A DNA stretch of 14,868 nt from Alphaproteobacteria bacterium (GTDB taxonomy: Bacteria; Pseudomonadota; Alphaproteobacteria; Micropepsales; Micropepsaceae): the NCBI GenBank assembly GCA_028869725.1, contig JAGWRJ010000433.1, positions 1 to 14,868 of the forward strand, read 5' to 3'. Below, piece after piece: positions 6,931 through 13,728 of the stretch. Every line of letters starts with the position of its first letter. Positions within the stretch are counted from its first letter, which is position 1. Position numbers and translations under genes: made by a program. Under the pieces are notes generated by a model. It was given only the letters and a program-made list of their open reading frames with translations, had not been told where the DNA came from and ran no database searches.

Positions 6931-8093
6931 AACTCCTGATTGTCAGCAGCACTTACATGATCGCGTTCAACCAGCGCAAGTGGGTGCAGATGGTCGCGAT
7001 CGATCCTGATCTGCAGGTCGTGCTGGTCACGCCGGAATACCAGTTGACATCGTTCGGGCCACGCCGTCGGGAGCGGCATCCCGCGTTTGATACTCGTGCA
7101 GTGCCAGAGCTGCGCAGCTTCTTCAATCGTTCGCATATGAGCTACACGGTGGATCCCTTCGCACTGGCGGGACTGATGCGCAGGTATAAACCCGACCGCA
7201 TCCACATCGAGGAGGACCCCTACTCGGTGATCGGATTCGAAACTGTCCTCTTGGCGCGTTTGTACGCGCGGCAGGCGCGCATCAGTTTTTTTCTATGGGA
7301 CAACTTGGCGCGAGAGCCACGGGGTATCAAGGGCTGGCTGAAACGCATCCTCAATCGCTTCGGGCTCGGGCATGCCGACCTCGTGATCTGCGGTAACCGA
7401 CAGGCGCAGGTGCTGCTACATGAGAAAAAAAAGTTTGCCAAGCGCTCTGTGGTGCTGCCGCAATTGGGTTTGACGGATGCCGAGTACGCAGGGGGCAGGA
7501 ATCTGCAATTGCGCGACGAGCTAGGGGTGGCGCCGGAGACCGTGCTCATCGGCTACGTCGGCAGGATGGTGCCGGAAAAGGGCGTCATGACTCTGCTCGA
7601 AGCCTTCGCGTGCTTGGGCGATCGCGATAGCAAGCTGCTACTGCTCGGTTCCGGCCCAATGGATGTGCAGATCGCAGCCTACTGCGAGAGGCACTTGCCA
7701 GGGCGTGTCATCCGTATTGCAGCCGTCCCGCATGAGCAGGTACCAGCCTACATGCGGGCACTTGACCTGTTCGTGCTGCCTTCGCTCAGTACACCTGCTT
7801 GGGTGGAGCAATTCGGCATTGTCCTTGCGCAGGCGATGCTCTCCGGTGTGCCATGCGTTGGCTCCTCCTCCGGAGCGATCCCCGAAGTGATCGGGCCAGG
7901 TGGTGCGATCTTCAGCGAGGGCGATGTCGCGGCATTGGCTGATCAGTTGCGCCGTCTCGTCGATTCGGCAGGGGAACGTATGCAACTGGGTAAGAAGGCG
8001 CGTGCCTATGCACTGGCTCGTTACACGCAGGAGGCTGTTGCTTCCGCCTACCTGGTCGCATTTAAGTCGAACAACCCCTCATTCTCGAATTGA
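6927..8093 (+). CDS. GT4 family glycosyltransferase (E-x7-Q variant)
   Basis: This 388-residue GT-B enzyme would add a sugar to the growing lipid-linked unit in the cytoplasm. Visible elements: an N-terminal strand MKLLIVSSTY, a middle DLVICGNRQAQ (151-161), the phosphate-loop-like YVGRMVPEKG (210-219), LFVLPSLSTPAWVEQFGIVL (281-300) and GSSSGAIPEVIG (312-323). The donor motif reads E294-x7-Q302 where E-x7-E is usual, the same substitution as in the GT4 enzyme at 2286. The N-terminal half lacks the usual Gly-rich loop and starts with an atypical acceptor side, so the acceptor may be unusual. It begins in an ATGA overlap with the FkbM gene. An A8 run at 7425-7432 encodes Glu-Lys-Lys-Lys and stands out in this GC-rich context. 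Confidence 0.9.
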   Translation: MKLLIVSSTYMIAFNQRKWVQMVAIDPDLQVVLVTPEYQLTSFGPRRRERHPAFDTRAVPELRSFFNRSHMSYTVDPFALAGLMRRYKPDRIHIEEDPYSVIGFETVLLARLYARQARISFFLWDNLAREPRGIKGWLKRILNRFGLGHADLVICGNRQAQVLLHEKKKFAKRSVVLPQLGLTDAEYAGGRNLQLRDELGVAPETVLIGYVGRMVPEKGVMTLLEAFACLGDRDSKLLLLGSGPMDVQIAAYCERHLPGRVIRIAAVPHEQVPAYMRALDLFVLPSLSTPAWVEQFGIVLAQAMLSGVPCVGSSSGAIPEVIGPGGAIFSEGDVAALADQLRRLVDSAGERMQLGKKARAYALARYTQEAVASAYLVAFKSNNPSFSN

Positions 8094-8095
8094 CC

Positions 8096-8099
8096 GGAG
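8096..8099 (+). promoter_or_regulatory. Ribosome binding site supporting a GTG start at 8108
   Basis: GGAG lies 8 bases before GTG 8108. The alternative in-frame TTG at 8090 overlaps the previous stop and has no such site. Starting at GTG gives MRIVFVGPPSG, a typical opening strand for this type of glycosyltransferase. Confidence 0.6.
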
Positions 8100-8107
8100 C
8101 CGCAGCT

Positions 8108-9175
8108 GTGCGCATTGTTTTCGTTGGCCCACCATCGGGGACATCACTGCACCGTTGCAGTGCGCTGCAGCGCCTGGGGCATGAAACTACATTGATCGAT
8201 CCCCGGTCCTGGCTGCCCAGGGCGCGCTGGGTGGGCCCTTGGATGTACCGCACTGGCGGGATTGGGTCAAATGTGCTGATAGCGCGGCGATTGTCCGCAG
8301 CAGTGGCCACCGCGCAACCCGATCTTGTGTGGGTGGATCAAGGCGAGTGGCTCGGACCGCGCATCATCAGGGAGATCCGCGAGTGCAGCGGCAATGATGT
8401 GCCGGTCGTGAATTACGCGGTCGACGATCCGTTCAGTGGGCGCGATCGCCGGCGTTTTGCCGGATATCGTCATGCCCTATCGCACTACGATATGGTCTGT
8501 GTAGTGCGTGATGAAAATGTGGCAGAAGCTTATGCGCATGGCGCACGCCAAGTGTTTCAAGTTTGGAGGAGTGCGGATGAGGTGGCCCACGCGCCGCGAG
8601 TGCTGAATGCCGAGCAGGAGGCGCGTTTTGCCGGCGAGGTGGTCTTCGTTGGCACCTGGATGCCCGAACGCGGGCCCTTCCTGGCCGAGCTGGTCCAGCG
8701 CGGTGTGCCGCTCGCGATCTGGGGCAACCGCTGGCAGAAGGCGCCGGAATGGCAGCAACTGGCGCCGCACTGGCGTGGCCCCGGACTGACCATGGATGAC
8801 GACTATGCCGCGGCCATACTTGCCTCCAAAGTGAGTTTGGGTCTGCTCTCCAAGGGCAACCGCGACCTGCACACCACACGCAGCTTGGAGATTCCGGCGT
8901 TGGGTGGGCTGCTGTGCGCCGAGCGCACGAGTGAGCACCTGGCGCTTTACGAGGAAGGCAGCGAGGCGGTGTTCTGGAGCGATGCCGCCGAGTGCGCCGA
9001 GCAGTGCCGGGCGCTGTTGGCCGATGAGCCGCGCCGCCGGGCCATTGCCGCGGCGGGGCATGCACGGGCCCAGCGCAACGGGCACTACAACGAGCAAGTC
9101 ATGGCAAAGATCATCGCAGCCGTGCTGCCTGGCACGGTGACCGCCTCGACCTTGGCCACAGGTGCCGTGGGATGA
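8108..9175 (+). CDS. CgeB-like glycosyltransferase
   Basis: From GTG 8108 this encodes 355 residues. The N-terminus MRIVFVGPPSGTS is a Rossmann opening strand and loop. Further on, NYAVDDPFSGRDRR (102-115), VFVGTWMPERGPFL (179-192) and the C-terminal HTTRSLEIPALGGLLCAERT (255-274) followed by LYEEGSEAVFWSD (280-292) match the Glyco_trans_1_2 / CgeB arrangement, named after the Bacillus spore-coat protein CgeB. Such proteins are GT-B glycosyltransferases that often occur beside GT4 enzymes in polysaccharide or glycosylation islands; their sugar is rarely known. GTG was chosen over TTG 8090 because of the GGAG site. The stop overlaps the next ATG (ATGA at 9172-9175). The enzyme class is likely; the exact reaction is open. 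Confidence 0.82.
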   Translation: MRIVFVGPPSGTSLHRCSALQRLGHETTLIDPRSWLPRARWVGPWMYRTGGIGSNVLIARRLSAAVATAQPDLVWVDQGEWLGPRIIREIRECSGNDVPVVNYAVDDPFSGRDRRRFAGYRHALSHYDMVCVVRDENVAEAYAHGARQVFQVWRSADEVAHAPRVLNAEQEARFAGEVVFVGTWMPERGPFLAELVQRGVPLAIWGNRWQKAPEWQQLAPHWRGPGLTMDDDYAAAILASKVSLGLLSKGNRDLHTTRSLEIPALGGLLCAERTSEHLALYEEGSEAVFWSDAAECAEQCRALLADEPRRRAIAAAGHARAQRNGHYNEQVMAKIIAAVLPGTVTASTLATGAVG

Positions 9176-10839
9176 CGCCGGGCATCCCCGCCAGCGCGCG
9201 CGAGCGGGCCGCGCCGATGTCGCCCGGCACGGCGCCGGCGCGGCCAGGAGTGCGGTTGGCCAGTGCCGCCACGATTGCCAAGCTGCGTCGAGGGGTGGTG
9301 GCGCTGTCGGCAGCGGCCATTGCCTTGCAACTGGCACTGTTCTTCGATCCGGCCAATCTGGCGGTATCGGCGCTGCTGCTCGCGGGCAACGTGCTGGGTT
9401 ACGGCTATGCGCTGCGCCAGGCGACCCTGCGCCGCTACCCGATCTCCAGCCTGATGGTGCTGGGCTATGTGTTTTCGTATTTCACGCTGCCGCCGCTGGG
9501 TCAGCTTGTCGGTCTGCAGCCGGTTGTGCATCACCTACACTATCCGATCGACGACCAGATCTACGCGCTTGCCGGTTTGCTGGCGCTGATCGGTGCGCAT
9601 GTGCTGTACAGCAAAACATCCGTGCTGCTGGCGCTGCGCGGCACCTTGCGCCGGCAGTTCTATGGACGACTGGGGTTTTTTCGCACACCGCGGCTGGCGC
9701 AACTGTGGCTGATGGGCCTGTTGGGCGTGGTGGCCGTGCTGGCCGGGCGCCATTACGACGTGCACAGCGCAGGCATTACCCAAGCCGTGATGCAGGGTTT
9801 GCAGCCGTTCGTGTATGTGCCCTACATCACCCTGCTGTTGCCGGCGTGGTCGGTGGCGCGCCGCATCCCGCGCATGCACAACCTGGGGCTGGTGGCCTAC
9901 AGCGGCCTGTTGCTGATGCTGGCGATGGTGGTCAACAGCCGCGCCTACCTGCTGATGGGTTTCGCATCGCTGGGCATCGCCTATGGCTACCTGCTGGCGG
10001 TGGGCAGCATGGCGTTGCCCTCGGTGCGCCCCCGCAACGTGCTGCTCGCAGTCCTGGCGCTGTTGGTAGTTGCGGGGCCGGTGACGGAGCTGTCCATGGC
10101 CATGGTGCTGGTGCGCGGACAGCGTTCCGACTTGTCGCCGCTGCAATTGGCTGGCGCCACCTGGGACACCTTTCGCGAAGGCGGGGTTTCTGAGCGGTAT
10201 GAGCAGCTCATGGACCAGACATCCGGTGGCACGGGTGTCAACGAGACGTACTTCGACAACCTGTTTCTCAACCGCCTTGCCAATCTCAAGTTCGTGGACA
10301 ACGCGGTGATCAACAAACGCGCGCTGACTCCGGCCGGGGCCGACTATTTTTCGCGCATCGAAAGCCAGAAAGCGTGGTCCATCCTGCCCGCGCCCCTGAT
10401 CCATCTGCTCGACCTCGACGCCGACAAGCAACGGGTGACCAGCGGATCGTCCGGGGATTTTCTGCTCTATGCCGCAAGTGGTAACGGCAGCGTCATCGGG
10501 GGTTTCCGCCAAGGGTCGTTGCTGGTCAATCTCGACGTGGTCTTCGGGTGGCTGTGGCCGCTGGTACTGCTGATGTTTGCCGCGCTGGTGTTTGCCGTGG
10601 TCGATGCATGGTGCCAGACGGCGCCGACAGCGACGTCAAATGAGTGGGCCGTGCGCTTCAACCCGCTGGTGCTGGGCCTGCTGTTCAGCGAGATGTTCTT
10701 CTTCACCAGCGCCGCGACCGGTGTCGAAAGCGTGGCCGGCATGGCGGGCGTGCTGATGCGCGGCTGGCTGCAGTTGGGGGTGCTTTACGCGATGGCGTTC
10801 TGGCTCAGCCGCATGGTAACGAGTGGGCGGCGCGTATGA
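9172..10839 (+). CDS. Polytopic membrane protein, candidate Wzy-type polysaccharide polymerase
   Basis: This 555-residue protein has about twelve hydrophobic segments, roughly at 42-58, 63-79, 93-111, 130-146, 176-193, 213-232, 240-260, 263-280, 292-316, 461-487, 505-523 and 527-550. One large hydrophilic loop (about 318-460) sits between the last clusters. Many membrane helices with one big periplasmic loop is the usual architecture of Wzy and related O-antigen/EPS polymerases, which join repeat units delivered by Wzx. Sequence conservation in Wzy is poor, so the call rests on topology and on being the only such candidate in the window. The N-terminal 40 residues are Pro/Ala/Arg-rich and may be untranslated: ATG 9217 is an alternative start. 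The annotated ATG 9172 overlaps the preceding stop (ATGA) but has only a weak ribosome site. Confidence 0.75.
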   Translation: MTPGIPASARERAAPMSPGTAPARPGVRLASAATIAKLRRGVVALSAAAIALQLALFFDPANLAVSALLLAGNVLGYGYALRQATLRRYPISSLMVLGYVFSYFTLPPLGQLVGLQPVVHHLHYPIDDQIYALAGLLALIGAHVLYSKTSVLLALRGTLRRQFYGRLGFFRTPRLAQLWLMGLLGVVAVLAGRHYDVHSAGITQAVMQGLQPFVYVPYITLLLPAWSVARRIPRMHNLGLVAYSGLLLMLAMVVNSRAYLLMGFASLGIAYGYLLAVGSMALPSVRPRNVLLAVLALLVVAGPVTELSMAMVLVRGQRSDLSPLQLAGATWDTFREGGVSERYEQLMDQTSGGTGVNETYFDNLFLNRLANLKFVDNAVINKRALTPAGADYFSRIESQKAWSILPAPLIHLLDLDADKQRVTSGSSGDFLLYAASGNGSVIGGFRQGSLLVNLDVVFGWLWPLVLLMFAALVFAVVDAWCQTAPTATSNEWAVRFNPLVLGLLFSEMFFFTSAATGVESVAGMAGVLMRGWLQLGVLYAMAFWLSRMVTSGRRV

Positions 10840-10964
10840 GGCTGCGTACCACCCGTTCCGGATACCTGAAAATCCTGCGCAGGGGCGTCGGCTGCAGTGC
10901 CGCGTATCGGTGCGAACCTGCCAGCGAAGTGGTCGCCATTGATTCCAGCCCCTCTTCGACATGA
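10836..10964 (+). CDS. Possible 42-residue linking micro-ORF
   Basis: A short frame fills the 121-base gap between the Wzy-like gene and the GT9 gene. Its ATG overlaps the upstream stop in ATGA, and its own TGA overlaps the downstream ATG 10961 in another ATGA. The product is basic (starts MRLRTTRSGYLKILRRGVG) with no domain I recognise. The GT9 start has no clear Shine-Dalgarno sequence (AGCCCCTCTTCGAC precedes it), so ribosomes passing through this short frame could re-initiate there. The frame continues open upstream in the shadow of the Wzy-like gene and the region is GC-rich, so chance is a serious alternative. It may also be the worn end of a lost gene. Confidence 0.35.
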   Translation: MRLRTTRSGYLKILRRGVGCSAAYRCEPASEVVAIDSSPSST

Positions 10965-12058
10965 ACAAACGCATCCTCATTTACCGGCTGGGTTCGCTGG
11001 GCGACACCCTCGCGGCCTTGCCGGCGCTCAAGCTCGTGGCGCGCGCCTTCCCGGATGCCGAGCGCTGGATGCTGACCAATTTCAGCGTCAGCGCCAAAGC
11101 GGCGCCGATGGCCGCCGTGCTGGCGGACATGGGCCTGGTGCACGGATATATCGAGTACCCGATCGGCATGCGCAGCCCCCGTGCCTTATGGGCACTGCGG
11201 ACGCGCTTGCGGGCATCGGGAGCGGACACGCTGGTGTATTTGACGGCATCCCGCGGGCGCTGGCGGACATGGCGCGACGCGCTGTTCTTCCGCGCCTGCG
11301 GCATTCGCCGTCTTGTGGGTGTGCCTTACCGCAACGATCAGCGGGAGGTGCGGCGTCTGACCGACGGGCTGCACGAGTACGAAGGCGCGCGCCTGGCGCG
11401 CTGCGTTTCAGCGCTAGGCGACGCACGCATTGATGATCCTGCTTCTTATGATCTCGCATTGACCGCGGACGAAATCGGACAGGCGGATCGCGCGCTGTCC
11501 GCCCTGCATGGGCGCCGCCTGATCAATGTCAGTATCGGTACCAAGGCGGATGCGAGAGATTGGGAAGACGCGCGCTGGCGGCCGCTGCTGGATCGCCTGG
11601 CAAGCCGCTACCCGGATGCAGGCTTGGTGCTGGATGGCGCCAGGAGTGAATTCGGGCGCTGTGAAGCGCTTGCCGTTTCGTGGGCCGGTCGCTACGTCAA
11701 CCTGTGCGGGACGCTCAGCGTTCGGGCCTCGGCGGCCGCGCTGATGCGCAGCGACGTGTTCATCGGTCACAACAGTGGCCCGATGCACTTGGCAGCAGCA
11801 GTGGGGACAAGGTGCGTGGCAATTTTCGCCTCCAATTATCGGCCCGGCGAGTGGTTTCCGCATGGCCAGGGGCATCACGTGCTGTACACGCGCATCGCGT
11901 GCGAAGGCTGCAGGCTGGATGTGTGCGTCGAAAAGAACAAGGCCTGCATTCGTTCGATCAGCGTCGCGGCGGTTGAGCAGGCCGTGGCGGAGGTTGTGGA
12001 TGCGGCGCAGGATCCGGTCAAGGTCCAGCAGCACGCGCAGTGCCAGGAGCGGAGCTGA
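10961..12058 (+). CDS. GT9 family glycosyltransferase (heptosyltransferase-like)
   Basis: This 365-residue GT-B protein resembles the ADP-heptose:LPS heptosyltransferase family. Seen: an opening strand with YRLGSLGDTLAALPAL (8-23), the GT9 loop that in heptosyltransferases contacts the acceptor; SIGTKADARDW (191-201); the donor-site block FIGHNSGPMHLAAAVGTR (267-284); and a C-terminal Cys cluster C-x2-C-x4-C-x6-C (C314, C317, C322, C329) common in this family. Family membership is solid, but in an exopolysaccharide cluster the sugar need not be heptose; other GT9 members transfer different sugars. It follows the 121-base gap without its own clear ribosome site and sits 2 bases before the asparagine synthetase remnant. 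Confidence 0.88.
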   Translation: MNKRILIYRLGSLGDTLAALPALKLVARAFPDAERWMLTNFSVSAKAAPMAAVLADMGLVHGYIEYPIGMRSPRALWALRTRLRASGADTLVYLTASRGRWRTWRDALFFRACGIRRLVGVPYRNDQREVRRLTDGLHEYEGARLARCVSALGDARIDDPASYDLALTADEIGQADRALSALHGRRLINVSIGTKADARDWEDARWRPLLDRLASRYPDAGLVLDGARSEFGRCEALAVSWAGRYVNLCGTLSVRASAAALMRSDVFIGHNSGPMHLAAAVGTRCVAIFASNYRPGEWFPHGQGHHVLYTRIACEGCRLDVCVEKNKACIRSISVAAVEQAVAEVVDAAQDPVKVQQHAQCQERS

Positions 12059-12060
12059 TC

Positions 12061-12432
12061 ATGTGCGGCCTGGCCGGCATCCATGACCGCGATGGCGCAC
12101 CCGTGGACAGTGCCGCGCTGCTGCGCTTGCGCGAACAGATGCATCTGCGCGGACCGGATGGCGCAGGGCTCTGGCTCGATCCGGCGGGTGGGATGGGCCT
12201 TGCGCACCGGCGACTCGCGATTCTGATTCTCAACTCGCGTGGCGCGCGCGGTGTGATGTTCCATACCCTGCAGAGACTTTGGTATCGGCTGCTGGCGGGC
12301 GCCAAGCTGATGCAGGTGGAGTTGCTGAGCCAGCGCAATGTCTGGAGTATCAGGCGGGTCCTAGGCGAGCTGCTGGGCATTCAACTTCCAGAGCATCCAG
12401 GTGAACCGGATTCGCGCGGGGGGGAGGGGTGA
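12061..12432 (+). pseudogene. asnB: asnB-like asparagine synthetase/amidotransferase remnant
   Basis: The first 54 residues are clearly the class II glutamine amidotransferase domain of AsnB-type proteins: MCGLAGI with the nucleophilic Cys2 exposed after Met removal, RGPDGAG (30-36) and GLAHRRLAI (46-54). From about base 12222 the similarity ends. The next 69 residues (LNSRGARGVMFHTLQRLWYR... to GGEG) are not amidotransferase or synthetase sequence that I recognise. Full-length AsnB proteins have about 590-640 residues, so most of the glutaminase domain and all the ATP-binding synthetase domain are missing. An internal deletion that joined the asnB start to another gene's end is the simplest reading. 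GGAG at 12051 gives the original start a normal ribosome site, and the tail's stop shares one base with the next ATG (TGATG). The glutaminase cannot fold properly, so the product is probably inactive; the frame may persist to couple translation. Confidence 0.8.
12418..12429 (+). promoter_or_regulatory. G-rich ribosome site and G7 tract before the third GT4 gene
   Basis: GGGGGGGAGGGG ends 2 bases before ATG 12432. GGAGG inside it can act as the ribosome site. The seven-G run lies in the last codons of the asnB remnant; a length change there would shift that frame and move its stop relative to the downstream start. Confidence 0.5.
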
Positions 12433-13637
12433 TGCGGATTTTGCACGTCATCTCGACCATGGCGCCGTCCTCTGGCGGCCCGACAGCAGTGATGGCTGGG
12501 CTGCTACCGGCTCAGGTGCATGACGGGCTTGATGTCGTCCTATGCACGACCGATCGCGACAATCCGTCGTCGAAACGGTTGGATGCGGCGAGCGTGCACG
12601 GCAGGCTGGCGCCGGCGATTGCAACGCATGTGTTTCCGGCAGAGATGCCGAGTCTGCTCATCTCGCGTGCACTGCGCGCGTGGCTGAGGCGAAACATCGA
12701 CCACTTCGACCTTGTGCATGCGCATGGCCTTTACCGCTTTCCGTCCACGTATGCGGTAAGGCTGGCACGCCGGTGTGGGGTGCCTTCCGTCATTTGCCCG
12801 CATGGCAGTCTCGATCCGTTCTTGTATCGGCAAAGCGCGCGCAGCGTACTGCTGAAGCGCCTGTGGGAGCGTTGGTTCGACCTGCCCAACCTGCATGGCG
12901 CGTCGGCCATCCACTACACCACCGAGGACGAGCGCCAGCGGGCCGCGTTTCTCAAGCTGCGCGCGCCCTCGTTCGTGGTGCCCATTGGGTTGGACTGGAG
13001 CCGGTATGCGGGCCTTCCGGCACGCGGCGCGTTTCGCGCAAAACTCGGCATCGGCGATTCGCCACTGGTGCTGTTTCTGAGCCGATTGAACTTCAAGAAG
13101 GGCTTGGACCTGTTGGTGCCGGCATTCGCCCAGGTGCGTGCGCGTTTTCCCGATGCGGTGCTGGCCCTCGTGGGGCCGGATAACGAGGGTTACGGCGCCA
13201 AGGTGCGCGGCTGGGTCATGGAGCATGGCCTGCAGGATGCCGTGCGCTTCGTTGATTACATCGAGGGCGAGCAGGTGTTACAGGCCTATGTGGACGCCGA
13301 CGTGTTCGCGCTGCCCTCGTACACCGAAAACTTCGGCATGGTGGTGGCGGAGTCCCTCGCCTGCGGCACGCCGGTGGTGATCTCCGATCAGGTCAATATC
13401 CATGGTGAGGTGAGCGGGGCCGGGGCCGGCCTGATTACACGCTGCGATGCCGGCGAGGTGGCCGAGGCACTCTGCACGCTGCTCGGTGATGCGCCGCGGC
13501 GGCGCGTCATGGGCGCGGCCGGGCGCGCGCTGGTGCAGCGCCAGTGGACGTGGGACGTGGTGGCCAGCCAGTTGACAGCCGAGTACGAGACGATCATCGC
13601 GCGGCATCGAGACGCCAGGTCAACACGAGGAACATGA
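12432..13637 (+). CDS. GT4 family glycosyltransferase (canonical E-x7-E)
   Basis: This 401-residue GT-B retaining glycosyltransferase would extend the lipid-linked repeat in the cytoplasm. The acceptor half opens MRILHVISTMAPSSGGPTAV with the glycine loop G15-G16, then DLVHAHGLY (93-101) and CPHGSLDPF (122-130). The donor half has FLSRLNFKKGLDLL (215-228), ALVGPD (245-250) and LPSYTENFGMVVAESLACG (294-312), with the intact motif E299-x7-E307. It is thus the only one of the three full GT4 enzymes in the window with both glutamates. ATG 12432 is preferred over GTG 12429 because it shares one base with the preceding stop and matches the family's usual MRIL opening. The end carries GAGGAA, a ribosome site for the micro-ORF that follows. 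Confidence 0.92.
   Translation: MRILHVISTMAPSSGGPTAVMAGLLPAQVHDGLDVVLCTTDRDNPSSKRLDAASVHGRLAPAIATHVFPAEMPSLLISRALRAWLRRNIDHFDLVHAHGLYRFPSTYAVRLARRCGVPSVICPHGSLDPFLYRQSARSVLLKRLWERWFDLPNLHGASAIHYTTEDERQRAAFLKLRAPSFVVPIGLDWSRYAGLPARGAFRAKLGIGDSPLVLFLSRLNFKKGLDLLVPAFAQVRARFPDAVLALVGPDNEGYGAKVRGWVMEHGLQDAVRFVDYIEGEQVLQAYVDADVFALPSYTENFGMVVAESLACGTPVVISDQVNIHGEVSGAGAGLITRCDAGEVAEALCTLLGDAPRRRVMGAAGRALVQRQWTWDVVASQLTAEYETIIARHRDARSTRGT
13627..13632 (+). promoter_or_regulatory. Ribosome binding site upstream of micro-ORF 13639
   Basis: GAGGAA inside the last codons of the GT4 gene lies 6 bases before ATG 13639. A second ATG at 13634 yields only two codons (ATGAGATGA), so this site would serve the 29-residue frame. 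This is better placed than any site for the methyltransferase start at 13725. Confidence 0.55.
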
Positions 13638-13638
13638 G

Positions 13639-13728
13639 ATGAACGACACGCCATGCCCGTTCGTGTTCCAGCGCTTTGCTGCCTGCCGCCTGTCGCCGGG
13701 ATTTCTTGCCGAGTGCGGTGAACCATGA
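13639..13728 (+). CDS. Possible 29-residue linking micro-ORF
   Basis: A 29-residue frame occupies the 87-base gap between the third GT4 gene and the second FkbM gene. It has a well-spaced GAGGAA ribosome site, and its TGA (13726-13728) overlaps the methyltransferase ATG at 13725 in ATGA. The peptide begins MNDTPCPFVFQRF and has three Cys; I recognise no domain. A translational leader or coupling device is possible, as is a remnant of a deleted gene's start. Its good ribosome site is the main reason to list it; frames this short arise readily by chance. Confidence 0.4.
   Translation: MNDTPCPFVFQRFAACRLSPGFLAECGEP

Noticed and set aside
8090..8107. TTG start for the CgeB-like gene
   Set aside because: The GGAG site lies downstream of it, and GTG 8108 gives the expected opening strand.
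9535..10512. Minus-strand frame of 325 codons
   Set aside because: It is antisense to the Wzy-like gene and its product is His/Gln/Arg-rich with no family motif.
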